Source of the DNA: Pardosa pseudoannulata
Taxonomy: Eukaryota > Arthropoda > Arachnida > Araneae > Lycosidae
Assembly (NCBI GenBank): GCA_032207245.1
Contig: CM063503.1
Coordinates: 61,048,840 to 61,112,839, forward strand
Direction of reading: 5' to 3'
Length of the DNA: 64,000 bases
Positions 23,423 to 35,064 of this stretch are shown in pieces. Positions within the stretch are counted from its first letter, which is position 1, and each line of letters opens with the position of its first letter. A program made the position numbers and the translations under genes. Below the pieces are notes generated by a model. That model was given only the letters and a program-made list of their open reading frames with translations. It searched no databases and was not told the DNA's origin.

Positions 23423-24186
23423 CTATAAAGAAAATATAATCAACCAAACAGAAAGGTATGTAACATTATTTAACAGTAAAAATACACATGCAAATACTTG
23501 TACCTTTCCCCCCTCCAGACAATTGAAAAAAAAAACTCTTAATTTCTTCATAATAGCAGGAATTATGAACTCTAGTCCTCTGGGTAGTGTTTAAATTTCT
23601 TTTGAAAAAGGACAGGATATATTTATCAAAAAGGCCAGGTTTGTCAAGTGAAATTACACATCTTATTGAGTACAATGTCACTTTCTGTACATTATACTGG
23701 TACTAATTATCAGTAAAGCATATGCTATGTGTAAATACTAAATCTTTAATAGTCTGACAGATAATAATCAGCTTTCCAAGCACCTATGTGTCTCCCCCTC
23801 CTCACACAGAAAACTTTGAAAAAACACAAGGCATATGGTAAATGTATTTGGAAAAAGGAGGAAACAGAACCCTTTAATAACATCAGAAAAGAACACTAGT
23901 TCTAGGAAATGGTCTTGATATACTGATAAATGGATCTCTACTAAACCTGTTTGGGTTTGAGGTAACACTCTAGCAATATTTTTTATTCAGTTTTTAAACT
24001 GCACAGTAGTATAGACAAAGAGTGGGATAGGAGGTTAATTGGCTCCATAGATAGACTAAAAAAAAAAAAAAGTCCATAAACTTTCAGTTTTTAATACAAA
24101 AATTTTGTTTCTCCTTGCACATTTAAATTATATTTCGGCACTTTTATTATAAGTTGACAAAATGTGGCAAATGTCACCCATAAAAA

Positions 24187-24229
24187 TTTCTCTCTCTCTC
24201 TCTTTCATACATACACACACACACACATT
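24187..24229. repeat. (CT)n then (CA)n microsatellite
   Basis: CTCTCT run of about 17 bp, then TTTCATACATA, then a CA run to 24229. Confidence 0.85.
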
Positions 24230-24271
24230 CTATCCCCCCCCATGAAAAATCTGTGTATACCACTAATCATA

Positions 24272-24449
24272 GCCGAACAATGGCCGAATGGTTAGGGTGC
24301 TGGCCTTCGGAATCAGAGTTCGTGGGTTCGAATCCCATTGCGGCATGGATGTTCGTAGCCGTTCGGAATTGGCTTTAAGCTGTAGGTCCCGGTCTCATTA
24401 GCCCTCGTGTTGCAAAAAAGTTGACCGTAGCGCTCCAAACCAAAACCAA
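24272..24449 (+). mobile_element. tRNA-derived SINE, intact reference copy
   Basis: Full-length insertion with a 13-bp target-site duplication ACCACTAATCATA at 24259-24271 and 24450-24462. The tRNA-like head has an A box TGGCCGAATGG (24281-24291) and a B box GGTTCGAATCC (24325-24335), the two internal RNA polymerase III promoter elements. A tRNA-unrelated body follows, containing AAGCTGTAGGTCCCGGTCTC and TAGCGCTCCAAACC, and ends in a short (CCAAAA)n tail. All other SINE entries here were identified against this copy. Its low divergence suggests it is among the youngest. Confidence 0.93.
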
Positions 24450-25040
24450 ACCACTAATCATAAAACCCATGAACATTTTAAATGTTCATAGAACCATCTA
24501 CAGTTTTTAACAACCGAGCCCTTCTTTATCCCTGTTTGAAAAGGTTACTACATGAAAAAAAAACACATTTTAAAACTTAGCTCTCATTAAATTAAATAAA
24601 ATAAATTTAAAAATTCTTGATAAAGATGAGTATAATTTTATAAAACATTATAAAAACGAAAATAAGAGGCTAAAGGAAATTTTTTTTTCAGCTTTTTTTA
24701 TGAATGATGCTGCTTTGGATGTGATTGGAGAAAAAAAAAGTGAATGTAAAATTAATTAGGAGAAAGCTAAAAACATTTTAATACCGAAAGGTTCAGTCTG
24801 TAATGAACATACTAAATTTTTTTCCTGCTACTAGGTCAGTTTCAGTCATCATGTACATATTTATATTAAAAAATCATGGGTTTTTTTTTTAATATAAACC
24901 TATAAATTTGTACATCGTGTTACCCCAAACCATGTTAGTTTGAATTACTGGCATTCTGTCAACTACAGATTTCAGCATAAATACTTTATATGCTGTCTTA
25001 TATTTTTTTTTAATTCATCAATATTAATACTTTTTTTCTT

Positions 25041-25190
25041 TTAGTTTGGTTTCGAGAACTACAGACTACTTTTTTACTACACAAGATCTAATAAGATCAG
25101 AACTTACTGCTTACAGCATAATCTGAATGTCTATAAACATCTATTCTAGCAGAATTCTCCATTGTGGACTACCGGACCTAAAGGCTGCAT
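25041..25190 (-). mobile_element. tRNA-derived SINE, decayed copy
   Basis: The + strand order is TTTAGTTTGGTTTCGAGAAC, TACAGACTACTTTTTTACTA, GAACTTACTGCTTACAGCAT, CTATAAACATCTATTCTAGC, then ATTGTGGACTACCGG, corresponding to the reversed SINE end, body and head with many substitutions. Confidence 0.7.
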
Positions 25191-25402
25191 TCTACTCTTC
25201 AGCTATTGTTCAGCTGAGTATTTATTGGATAGTTTTAAAGTAACCAGAAAACATTCCCTAAATAGTGCAGAAACTATACTGGTAGTTTTAAGCCTAGTAC
25301 AATTCTCTGTGTTGAACAAATTGGAAACTGGATAAATGCATCTGAAATTAGTGAGACATTTTCTGTGTAAATTTTGTAATTATTACTTTTAAATAATGTA
25401 GC

Positions 25403-26231
25403 TTAACCCTTTGACAGGTATGAACGAGTTCAGCTCGCAATCGAATATTGCTTCATAATGCACACAAACGAGTTCCAATCGTGGGCAAAATTTTGACCGA
25501 AATGGTTAGAAACGAGCACTACTCACGTAGTGAAAAGTTTCCCCAATGCGCGCTGACGAGTTGAGCTCGTTCACCGTTATTATTCTGCATTATGTTACAA
25601 ACATTTCTGACTCGCGAAATTTAATTAGTTTTACTGCCTACAGATGACAGTACGGGTTCCATAAATTTCTTTTCATAATGAAGGGGGACTTTTTTTTACC
25701 TTCTTCTTATGCATATTTTGGTGCGTGTTTTAGGGTGTTTGTAAAGTAAAATGGCTGAAAAGCAAAAGTTACATAATTATGATGATGGTTATAATTGTGA
25801 CTCAGAAAGCTTATCAAGTTTTGAGTCTGATGAAGACTTTGGTCACAGTATATCAAGCTCAGAAGACGATTCAAGCTTCATAAAGTTTTACATTAGTTGT
25901 ATTTATTTAGTCCTTTCAATTTAATATTTGTCTAATATTTATAATTAACTATTATTATTTATATAATTGATTATAATCATTTATAACTTACTATTTAATA
26001 GTTATCATTTATTAATTATTTTAAAGTGCGTAAAAACTTATGTACTACAAATACTTTAAGAAATTTTTAAAATGCGTGAGGCAAGCTATCTACGGCATCG
26101 CCAGAGAAGGGTGACATTTTCGGAAGAACGGATGGGGAAAACAGCTGCCACTTTCGACTACTGTTTACTCGTAATGCTGCGCGAATTAAGTAAACGAAAT
26201 CTTCTCGTTTTCCTAACCGTCAAAGGGTTAA
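25403..26231 (+). mobile_element. TTAA-bounded piggyBac-type element, 829 bp
   Basis: Flanked by TTAA at 25403-25406 and 26228-26231. The termini are CCCTTTGACAGGTATGAACGAG on the left and, reverse-complemented on the right, CCCTTTGACGGTTAGGAAAACGAG, so the inverted repeats match over most of about 22 bp. The left end carries repeated AACGAGTT / GAGCTCGTT motifs (near 25423, 25449, 25556-25570). GC content is visibly higher than in the flanks. Only the beginning of a transposase-like ORF remains (25751), so this is an internal-deletion derivative. Confidence 0.82.
25751..25924 (+). pseudogene. N-terminal remnant of a piggyBac-type transposase
   Basis: A 57-codon frame begins MAEKQKLHNYDDGYNCDSES and continues with the serine/aspartate/glutamate-rich LSSFESDEDFGHSISSSEDD. 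PiggyBac transposases commonly start with such an acidic, low-complexity segment. After about 46 residues it runs into AT-rich sequence and stops at 25922-25924, where the remainder has been deleted. Confidence 0.6.
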
Positions 26232-27936
26232 ATATACCTAATAAAATAAGTATCTACATCCTCTTCCATTAGGAGTTTATAATTATTACATATTTTCTTT
26301 TAATAAACATATATTTCTTAAACAAAAAAAAACTTTTTGTAGAAAATAATAAAACTAGTTTAAATTCAATTGATCTAAACAAAAAACAGTTACTCATTTT
26401 AGCCTTTCTCCTCTACTTCTGGTAAGGCAGCTACAGGCAGAAATAGAGGGGCTCAAGCCTCCTCAAGAGTGTTGAGGTTTTTCTTCCTTTAAAACTTTTT
26501 CAATGTATAGTTACTAAAATACAAGTTTCTTTAAAGTTTACTTTTTATTCCCTCTTGCTAGTTTTTATCCAGCACATAAAAAAAATTTGCATATCAATAA
26601 AAGAAAGATTTTTCCAAAACAGAAGTTTTTGGACTGTCTCCCAATCAGCAACACCTTAATCTGGCAAACCCCACTAAAAGTTCCCTTAATGTATATTGTG
26701 TATTTTCCTCAGTTACCCCACACCATATAGTAATTTCACATTCAAAGAATGGCCTTTGTATGCCTTTTAGAAGAAGCCAGAAAGTGGCAGTAGACACAGT
26801 TCACTTTGAAATAGAATGTAATACTCTTTGCTTCAATGAGCGAGAGTATTTTGGTCAATTGATCTGTGTCATATTCGTTATATGTAGGAAGAAGAGAACC
26901 TTTAAATACTACTTTGTCATTGAAATAAAAAAGAGAAATATATTTCTATGAAATAGGGAAAAAAAAATTATCAGGAGGTTTATATTCTCAAAGTTACTTT
27001 TAAAAAATGGGAATAACTAGTTACATGATTCGAAACAGGTTATTAATGCATGACAATCAATTTGATTACATTAATTTTTGCTTATGAAACTAAAGACACC
27101 TAATCAATGTATAAGCTATGGTATCAGTAATTAGCCAATAAACTATTTTATTCTTAAAATATTTTATAGAAGAGCAAATTATGCAAAAAGATATGAAGCT
27201 AAGATCTTTAAAAATATTTATTTGAATTGTATGTTTAACTTCATTTTATCGAGTGATTTTTATTAAGTTGATTCGCTAAACTTAAAGACAATTGCATATA
27301 ACCTAAAGCTTTTTGTAGAGAGGAACTTGGAAACTGATAGTAGGTAAGTGAAGAGATTCTTTTTTTAGTTCTGAGTATAAAAATCTTTAAATCTTTACTG
27401 CTCCAGTTACAGAGATCTCAACTAAAAATAGAGTTTGAAAATTAGATACACAAACACATTCTGCCTGTGTCACTCTACCTTCATCAAGATCTTGAAGTTG
27501 TTTAATTTCTGAGGTAAATACTATATATAATACTTAATAAAACATAAAATACAATTGCTGCATATTATATAATGTATGTTTTTGTAGAATATTTGTTATT
27601 TACACAAGTACATTTTCTACTTTCAAAATTATTTAACCAGAAAAAAAAAAATATTCTTTTCTCAGAAGGAGAAGAATAGGGGCCTCAGAACAGACGGAAA
27701 GAATTTTGATTCATTTTCATGGAAAACCGTGATTTGAAATATGTGTTATTTCAATTATGAGCTTTGTTACAGAGCAAATGAAAATAATTCAATGAACCAC
27801 TGTACATAGCAGCTTTTTAAAAAAATCCCATTATGTTATAAAAATATACAAATAACTTTTTTTTTCCCTTATAATTTAGAATAGTGTATACGAGCATTTA
27901 AATATATTAAGATATACAGGACAATATTTATCATAC

Positions 27937-28055
27937 AAATTCTACTGAGAGCGGCACACGAGGCTTCTTTTTCGAAGCACGATGTTCACTGATGCGGATC
28001 TCTCTAAGAGCTTCATTACCAAAACCAGCAAAATCATTTTGTGTGCCATCAGTGC
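27937..28055 (-). CDS. unrecognised protein, middle exon
   Basis: On the - strand the acceptor CTTTTTTCTTTTCCAG is one of the best in the window. The exon then supplies GC to complete a Gly codon and reads TDGTQNDFAGFGNEALREIR and ISEHRASKKKPRVPLSVEF. The two-base phase fits the first exon (MEPFKS plus one G at 36315). A donor GTATGA follows at 27936, and if it is not used the frame stops at 27933-27931 after one more residue (V). The KKKPR stretch is a plausible nuclear localisation signal. I recognise no family. Confidence 0.6.
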
Positions 28056-28212
28056 CTGGAAAAGAAAAAAGAAGAATAAAGAGCCTGTACTAAATATCAA
28101 TTACAAGAATAATGATAATGTAAAATTTCCAATAACAGAACTTTCAGAGAACAGTATAAAATATGAACCTATTTTGTAGGAAAGTAATATTCACAAGTTT
28201 AATTACACAGGC

Positions 28213-29337
28213 CTTTGTATAAAGACTATTCAATAAGTAATAAAACTAAGAAAAAATTACCTTTCATAGTCATTTTTATTTAACCCCCTTAATATTATAA
28301 AATGTAATGTATTTGTCCTAACAGTCTGTTCACACTTAAACACCTCTGGATCTTGTTAAGAATTTTTTCAAAACTACCTCTACAACTTTTATACGAGGCA
28401 TATCTTACTGTTTGATATACCACTGTTGTAATGCTGTGGTTGGCCATGTGTGCTGTGTACCTGCATCTATTTACAATGCTGAGAAGGTATTATGGCAACA
28501 CTCAGCAGTGTGTTATCAAGAATTTAAAATGGCAATGTCGATTGAGTGTCCCACCGACTTTGAAGTTAGGTCTGTTATCCATTTTCTGAGTGCAAAAGGC
28601 TTAAAAGCGATATTCATCATGAACTCTGTGAAGTTTATGGAGAAAACACTATGAGCGATGGAATGATTAGGAAGTTAGTTCGATCATTTAAAGATGGCAG
28701 CACAAATCGCCTTGATGGTGGAGTGGGTTACCTTCAGTCATTGCTGACGATTTGGTGCAGAAAGTTGACCAGACAGTGTAAGAAAATAGACACTTGTACA
28801 GATTACATCATTTTCTGAGGACTTTACTCAAGTTTTTTCAACTGTTCTTTACGCTATATTGACTGAGTCATTCAATTACAGAAAGCTATGCTCATAGTGG
28901 GTACTGAAAATGTTGACAGAGGTGTATAAAACCAAACACATGTGCAGTGCCTTAACTTTCATTGAGCATTACCAAGAATAAAGTGATTTTTTTTTTACCC
29001 TAATTATTACATGTCATGGAAAAACTTTATCATCCTCCATACAGTCCTGATCTAGCACCCAGTGACTACCAATTGTTCCTGCATTTGAAGAAACATTTAG
29101 CCAGCAAGCGTCACAATGACGACAATGCAAAAATGACTGTGTTATAATGGATGACAAATCAGGCGACTAATTTCTATGACGATAGAATGCTAAAGCTCAT
29201 TGTATGATATAATAAGTGTGTCAATATTAGTGACAATTATGTAGAAAAGTAGATGAAAGTACAGAGTTTCATAAAGAAATAAAATTTTTAAATAATCTGT
29301 TCATTTCAAATTGGTATTTTGTTGCTTTTGAAATGAG
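28213..29337 (+). mobile_element. mariner transposon, dead
   Basis: The left end reads AGACTATTCAATAAGTAATA, a mariner-type terminal repeat, and a decayed counterpart (ATTTTGTTGCTTTTGAAATGA) lies at about 29312-29333. The transposase pieces between are in the right order on the + strand but are broken by frameshifts, stops and a central deletion. The remaining length of about 1.1 kb is slightly below a full element. Confidence 0.82.
28530..29255 (+). pseudogene. mariner transposase remnant
   Basis: The first piece reads MAMSIECPTDFEVRSVIHFL then SAKGLKAIF. A frameshift leads to the ENTMSDGMIRKLVRSFKDGS region of the N-terminal helix-turn-helix. The middle with the first two catalytic residues is largely gone. 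The C-terminal part is clear: HPPYSPDLAPSDYQLFLHLK (28.0-29.1 kb order preserved, near 29030-29090) carrying the aspartate of the catalytic D-D-D triad in the SPDLAPSDY motif, then ATNFYDDRMLKLIV and NISDNYVEK. It is closest in style to the mariner type found in SETMAR-like genes. It is non-functional. Confidence 0.82.
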
Positions 29338-30054
29338 AGCTTATTAGTTGTTTCTTGAGGCAGCCAGAAATCATGTGGGCAAGATCCGGACTTTTAGAGG
29401 GTGTAATATGATCTCTATGTTCTATGTCTGTACTAAGTCCAATACACATCAAGCCTTGTATTATCGTACTGCAATAAGTCTTTCTTCATCAAAAAATGCT
29501 TCTTTTTGATATGCCATATCACTTTCCATAAAACATCCATGTAGATGAGCCTTTAACAGTATTCCAAGTGGCATGCACTGGTCATATTTTTTTAATGTGA
29601 TGCTTTGTGAATGATGTAAATATGTCATCTTATAATTTATGAAAATTCAATAATATTTTTATCTTTATCTGTAATTCTTTGTTTTGTTTCATGACCAATT
29701 AAAAGGTTCTACAGCATATTGGTAAATACCGTTGTAGTCATTCAATATGTTAATCATTGTCTCTATAATGGATGTTGAAGGTTACCTCACATTCAAGATC
29801 TTACAAATTTTGTCTAATTTTCTTAAGTTTTATGCCACTGAAAAACATTTGCCATCTACATTGCTTATTACTGAGAGCTTCCCAAATCATGTTAGATGTG
29901 TCTATTGCTGATTAGTGCAAACACAAAATTTAATCACAAAATAGCTTCCATTTTTACAACTGGTCAAAGATGGTAGATACCATAAAACAAGCTCTTTTAA
30001 CACTCTGGTCAGTATAAACCCACATGCCAAATTGGTCAACTTATTCTGTTAATA

Positions 30055-32525
30055 CAGATGCCATTTCTTTAGATAAGATATTTTATAGCTGGGAAAATAG
30101 ATTTGGAGGAATAAGAATGGGAAACAGAAGAATTTTTAAAAGCTTAAGTTTAATAATTTTGATAAATTACAGATTCCCCTAAAAAAAATGGAAAATCATC
30201 TTGCTGAAGGGTGACATTTTCATAAAATATATCATAATACAAAACTTATAATTATCAAAATTATTCTCAACGAATTAATAAATTTATAACGGAATATGAA
30301 AATTAATGTAGTAGAGTCATAAGCTTCCTTTCTACTGTGTGAGGATTAGAGACATTAGGGTAACAAAATCAAAAGGTTTGTCTACAACCCATTATAAGGT
30401 AAATCCATGCAATCCTATCAAAAATTGAAAACTTATTTATACTGTTCCTATGGTTCTCCTGCACCATCACAAATGTTATATATGGAATCAATATATAAAC
30501 AAATCAACAATGAAAAGATAGTAGGTAATGAAAATTATAAACAAAAAAATATACACAAATGAAAGTTTACAGTTACACACTTTTACAGTTAACACTATTC
30601 TATCTCTATGCAATTCAATATCTTTTATATAACAAATTAACTTAAAACAAAAAAAATTCTTTTTCTCAAAACTTAACTTTTCTGACAAAATTAGGTGGAA
30701 AATGAAGAATGACTTTTTTCTCAAAACTTAACTTTTCTGACAAAATTAGGTGGAAAATGAAGAATGACTATCCTCTGCGATGACCAAAGTGAAAAGTTGT
30801 CAGCAACCATGAGGGTGCTCACACAAAACGACACAAGACTCATCACTCTGTGGGAGGCAACTACTATTGCTTTTCTGACAAGGTTCTGATTTTATAAAAA
30901 AGTAAAAGTTATTTCCTCAAAACATGCTGAAACTCTCTGTTTAACTCAAAGTAATATTAAACTATTCTCTAATTCTCTCAAATTTTATATTAGTGAACAA
31001 TATTTTGAAACGTTTTAATACCAAAAATCAGAGGTATGTGGGTTGACAGTCCCCCACATTATTATCAGTCAGACTTTTCTTATCCTCAATGTGAAAGGAA
31101 AATGCTGAAAACAAAATAACTAAATTAAACTTCAAAAAAATATCTCTGAGAGTACAATGGGCTTGTCTCTAAGGTGATTACGGGATAGACCATTCATGAC
31201 CCAGAGGAAGCTCAGAAATGCAAACATGACAAGAGACTTGCTTACGCTATCCCTTCACTTTGCATAGTCTTATTTAAAAAAAAAAAACTCTACATTGAAA
31301 ATTAAACTAAATTTCTCTTTATAACATTGTTTTCTGAAAAATTTTTAGCTACCCCGTATTTAATTCACATTTAAAACTTCGTATCGCTTAAATATCAATC
31401 AAAATTTATACTCAAATTGAAAACATCACTGTTTTAACTGTTATTAATTTAATCCATTTAAATTGTTCCTGTACTGTAAGCATTTTATTTTTCTCTAATA
31501 TTACTGTTAAAATAACACAAATTCAAAAACTATAAAATGGATTTATCAATAATATGAAAAAAATGACAAATATAAAAGTGTAAATATTATAAAATACTTC
31601 AACTTTAAATATTTGTTGACATTTAGTTTACAAATCAGAATCTCAGAATTATGAAGTTCAAAATTAAAATACCAAAGTTGTCGAAAGCATGTTAAGAAGT
31701 AATGACAAAATATGAAAAGCCATAAAACACTGCAACCTAATTATCATTTATAAACAATTCAAATCTATCAGACAAATCTTAAATACAAAACACAGTTTGT
31801 AATCAATTATCTCGATGTTATAATTATAATTTCAAATTCTTTTGATGAACAATTTCGATATATTACAGTTCCCTCACCCCCCGAAAAAATCTTGAAGGGT
31901 TATATTTTCACAAAATATATTATAGTACAAAAAAGTATAACTATAAAATCATTCTAAAAAAATAAAATTATAACAGAATAGTAAAATTAAGTTCACAGTT
32001 CACATATTATTACAAAGTTTAGCACCTACTGATTTTACTTGCCCAGAATTGCTAGGCAAGGATTAACCCAAATGCCTAGCAGTCATGGCAAATTGAAAAG
32101 AACAGCGAATTCATATGAAACTTTATTTTAAGAGCTCAGAAAACAGCATGTTACTCTGGCAAGAACAAAGAAAAGAATGATATATTGACACATGTGTGAA
32201 TTACAGGATTGGCCCCACAGCAAGACACAGAGACAATTCTTTCCCAGAAAAAGTAGCTTAGTCAGCAATATTAACAATCAGACAGGAACTTAGATCATTT
32301 TTAAAAAGTGAACGATTCACAGAGGCCATCAGAAACATGTGGCAAGTGGATTTTGCATTTATTTCCGAGTTAGCTTTGAGAGACTGCCAAACGAAATTTA
32401 ATTTGCTGCAGACACTCCTTTAGATAAGATATTTTGTAACTTGAAAAATAGATCTGAAGGAATAAGAATAGGAAAGAAATGAATTTTTAAGTGATATTTT
32501 AAGTATAATAAATTTGATATATTAC
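30055..32525. repeat. diverged repeated segments (two families)
   Basis: The segment at 30055-30175 (CTTTAGATAAGATATTTTAT, GGAATAAGAATGGGAAA) recurs diverged at 32410-32525. The segment at about 30165-30300 (TTACAGATTCCC, AAATATATCATAATAC) recurs at about 31855-31990. The distances differ (about 2.36 and 1.69 kb), so this is not one simple tandem duplication. No coding or terminal repeats were identified. Confidence 0.5.
30664..30773. repeat. 55-bp tandem duplication
   Basis: CTCAAAACTTAACTTTTCTG through GGAAAATGAAGAATGACT occurs at 30665 and again at 30720 with essentially no differences. Confidence 0.9.
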
Positions 32526-32686
32526 ATGAATATATCTGTATGTGTCTATTTACATATTTATTAACCAGTTAGTATTCTTGATTTTACCAATCATACTTAG
32601 AAACAAATATCCCTCTCAGAACATCTATTTGATAAAAACACTAAAAATAAACAAGGTAAATTATTGCAAACTATTGATTACATATT

Positions 32687-32790
32687 TTATACAACATATA
32701 CACAACTCTAATAATAGATAATTAGCAATAAAGAAGAAATCCCCTTTATTTCTAATTATCTATTATTAGAGTTGTGTATATGTTGTATAA
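32687..32790. repeat. long near-perfect hairpin
   Basis: The left arm 32687-32725 and right arm 32752-32790 are perfect 39-bp reverse complements (starting TTATACAACATATACACAAC). After one mismatch 7 more base pairs follow, leaving a 10-base loop at 32734-32743. It may be a foldback element or a small-RNA-type hairpin. No flanking duplication is evident. Confidence 0.92.
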
Positions 32791-33558
32791 CACAAAACAA
32801 TTAAAAAAAATATGGAAATTCTGCTAATGTAGCTCATGGAAGCTGAAAAGTTGGACAATTCTTAATTTATAGAACAGTTTGCGATGAATGAGGATACACA
32901 TTCGGGGTGATTGTGACCCTACTTTCCTGAAAACTCCTGAAAATTCCTGAAAACTACCATACAATAAAAGTTTAATGTATTTTTAAATAATTCACAGAAT
33001 TATACTTGCATACATACACACATATTTTCAGTTTCATTTTAATTTCATTAACAGAACAAAATGTATAATTTTCAAAATTATTAAAAATTGATTTGCTCTA
33101 ATCATTCACTAAATCATTTTGTAAATGTACCTGTTTTATATATGCTAACCTCTTAATCCCTTGGAAACATTTGAAAATTTCTTGCTTTTGGAATGAATGT
33201 ATTTACTGATACATGGAATAGTATTTAGAGGAAGTAGAATAATTGAATAATGAATTAGGCTCATCATCTGCAACTTAGGCAAAAGTGCATCATACCTGTG
33301 TTTTACCTGATCAGTGATAAATAATTTATACAAATTTTCTTTTTAATATGCCAAGAGTACAAAATGTCATTTAAATCTCTTGTTCTGAAAAATAGTTTTA
33401 ATTTTTAACTTTAAAATATGTTTGATAAAAATACTTTTTAATATTAAACATATCCAAACTTTTCAAGGGCATTTGAAATGGAACACTATGTGCTTTCCAG
33501 AGCACAGTTTGAGAAACTCTTATATAGAAATGCTGTCTTCCCCGTCTCAGAATTGAAT

Positions 33559-33696
33559 TTATGGTTTGGGGATTCTTTCAAATTCAAACCCAGTTGTAGA
33601 AAGGGAATGCCCCTTGTTAAGCATGTCAAACATCTGAAGCTGTTCTCTGATAAGTTTCATCAATCCAGCAACCCTCTCTGACACAAGCTTAAAATC
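33559..33696 (-). CDS. possible alternative terminal exon (unrecognised)
   Basis: On the - strand a frame reads DFKLVSERVAGLMKLIREQL then QMFDMLNKGHSLSTTGFEFE and RIPKP before TAA 33561-33559. It is amphipathic and protein-like, unlike surrounding AT-driven frames. An internal acceptor (TTAAGCTTGTGTCAG) would leave AG to complete a codon begun by the G of the first exon at 36315, so it could be an alternative last exon of the - strand gene. It may equally be a transposon fragment: the sequence just after the stop (GTTTCTCAAACTGTG) resembles hAT termini. Confidence 0.3.
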   Translation of the reverse strand, partial: DFKLVSERVAGLMKLIREQLQMFDMLNKGHSLSTTGFEFERIPKP

Positions 33697-34310
33697 CTGA
33701 TTTAGTCATTTGCAAACACTGTAGGCAGGTGCTAGCTTCATTCTACCTTATTCTATATCATATGTTTGTTTTATACTTAATCTATCTCTAAGTATTCCAG
33801 AAGTACAAATGGTGTTTTACTGTTTTTAACCTTTCTTTAGATTTTCAGTAAAATTGTTTAAGACTCGTTTCATTATTACGGACATGCCAACATTCAGGCA
33901 CTTGTGTCCGGAGCAACAACGTAATTTGAAACTTTAACATGCTAATTACAGATTATACATAAGTACATATCTTATTGGTTTCTAAATTAAAATTATATTT
34001 AAAATATTTACCCAGTAGTATATTGTAAAAGGTAAATTAAAATTTATAAGTAGCTGTTTTAGCTTTAACAACTTATTTTTCAGAAATGTTTATCTCGTAG
34101 CAACATTGACCCTGGATAAAATATTTACATTTTTTTACATTAGGGATTCTAGAGTTTGTCTACTCATGTTTGACCAAAATTCAGTTTGGATTTTCTGCAC
34201 AGTAATGAACACTTTTATCCTGCAGCATTAATGTATGAAAAAAGTAATATTGAGCATTATTTTTTTTTGCAAAACCTTGTGTATTTAATTGCTGAATTGT
34301 AATCTTTTAC

Positions 34311-35064
34311 AGGGTATCTGCCAAAATAAAATTTTTCAAATCCATGACTCTCCCTGATTTAGCAGATAATTTTCCATGACTTTAAAAAGCTTTCGTTAAA
34401 AGTATATATGAATAAAACTTCTGATGTACATACAAATAAAATATATGCTTTTAGAGAAATTACAGGAATTTTATCATAAAAAACTATAAACTTCTTTATA
34501 AGTGTTAATAAACTCACATACATAAAAATAAATCGTATCTACAAACCTAAGTTTAATCATATATCAATTTTTCAATCAAAATGTTTCCAATTTGAATTCA
34601 GGGTACTTTGGTATTATCCAGATGTCCATGAATAATAGACAAATATAACCCTATAATGTTTATATACAATATCCCTAGAGATAAACTTATATTTTGTGCA
34701 AAAATCTTAACTAATTTTTATTAAAAATAATTATTATATTAATAAAATTTTAATCTACGATTTAAGAAAAAAACCAGAATAATATACATTTACCCACCCA
34801 TTAAGCTTTCTTGCTTTGAGTTTCCTTGGTGAACAAATTTTACTTGGCAATAGGGTCAATAGGATAATACATAAATACCAAACTCAGGAACTTCAAATGA
34901 CAAGTAAAAATAGAATTAAACAATTCAATGCATTTTTTTAATCGGTAGTTTAGTGGATCCATGACTTTTACTCATTTTGCTTGAGAAATCAAGACTTTCC
35001 ATGATAAAATTAATCCATTGTCTAAATCCATGATTTTCCATGACTTTCCAGGTGCACGGAAACC
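34311..35064. repeat. diffuse CCATGACTTT repeat, possible decayed DNA transposon
   Basis: The motif CCATGACT(T/C)T or a close variant occurs near 34342, 34373, 34959, 34999, 35028 and 35038, clustered at the two edges of a 750-bp stretch. The left edge reads CAGGGTATCTGCC and the right edge TTTCCAGGTGCACGG. Clustering at both ends suggests subterminal repeats of a hAT-like element, but no matching inverted termini or target duplication was found. Confidence 0.3.

Larger units (their letters stand above)
23423..27936 (-). other. presumed intron 2 of the - strand gene
   Basis: About 4.5 kb of AT-rich sequence. It contains a short CT/CA microsatellite (24187-24229), the best-preserved SINE of the window (24272), a decayed SINE (25041), and a TTAA-bounded transposon (25403-26231). 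The - strand open frame at 23768-23968 has no convincing splice context. Confidence 0.5.

Noticed and set aside
23061..23594. + strand open frames opposite the - strand exon
   Set aside because: They are antisense shadows of 23048-23422 and of its upstream intron; no splice or family support.
24272..24345. Possible functional tRNA gene
   Set aside because: A and B boxes are present, but the unit continues into a repeated SINE body with target-site duplication, so it is a SINE.
30773..30895. Possible C/D-box small RNA (GCGATGACC ... TTTTCTGAC)
   Set aside because: Box C is imperfect, no convincing terminal stem, and the segment overlaps the edge of a tandem duplication.
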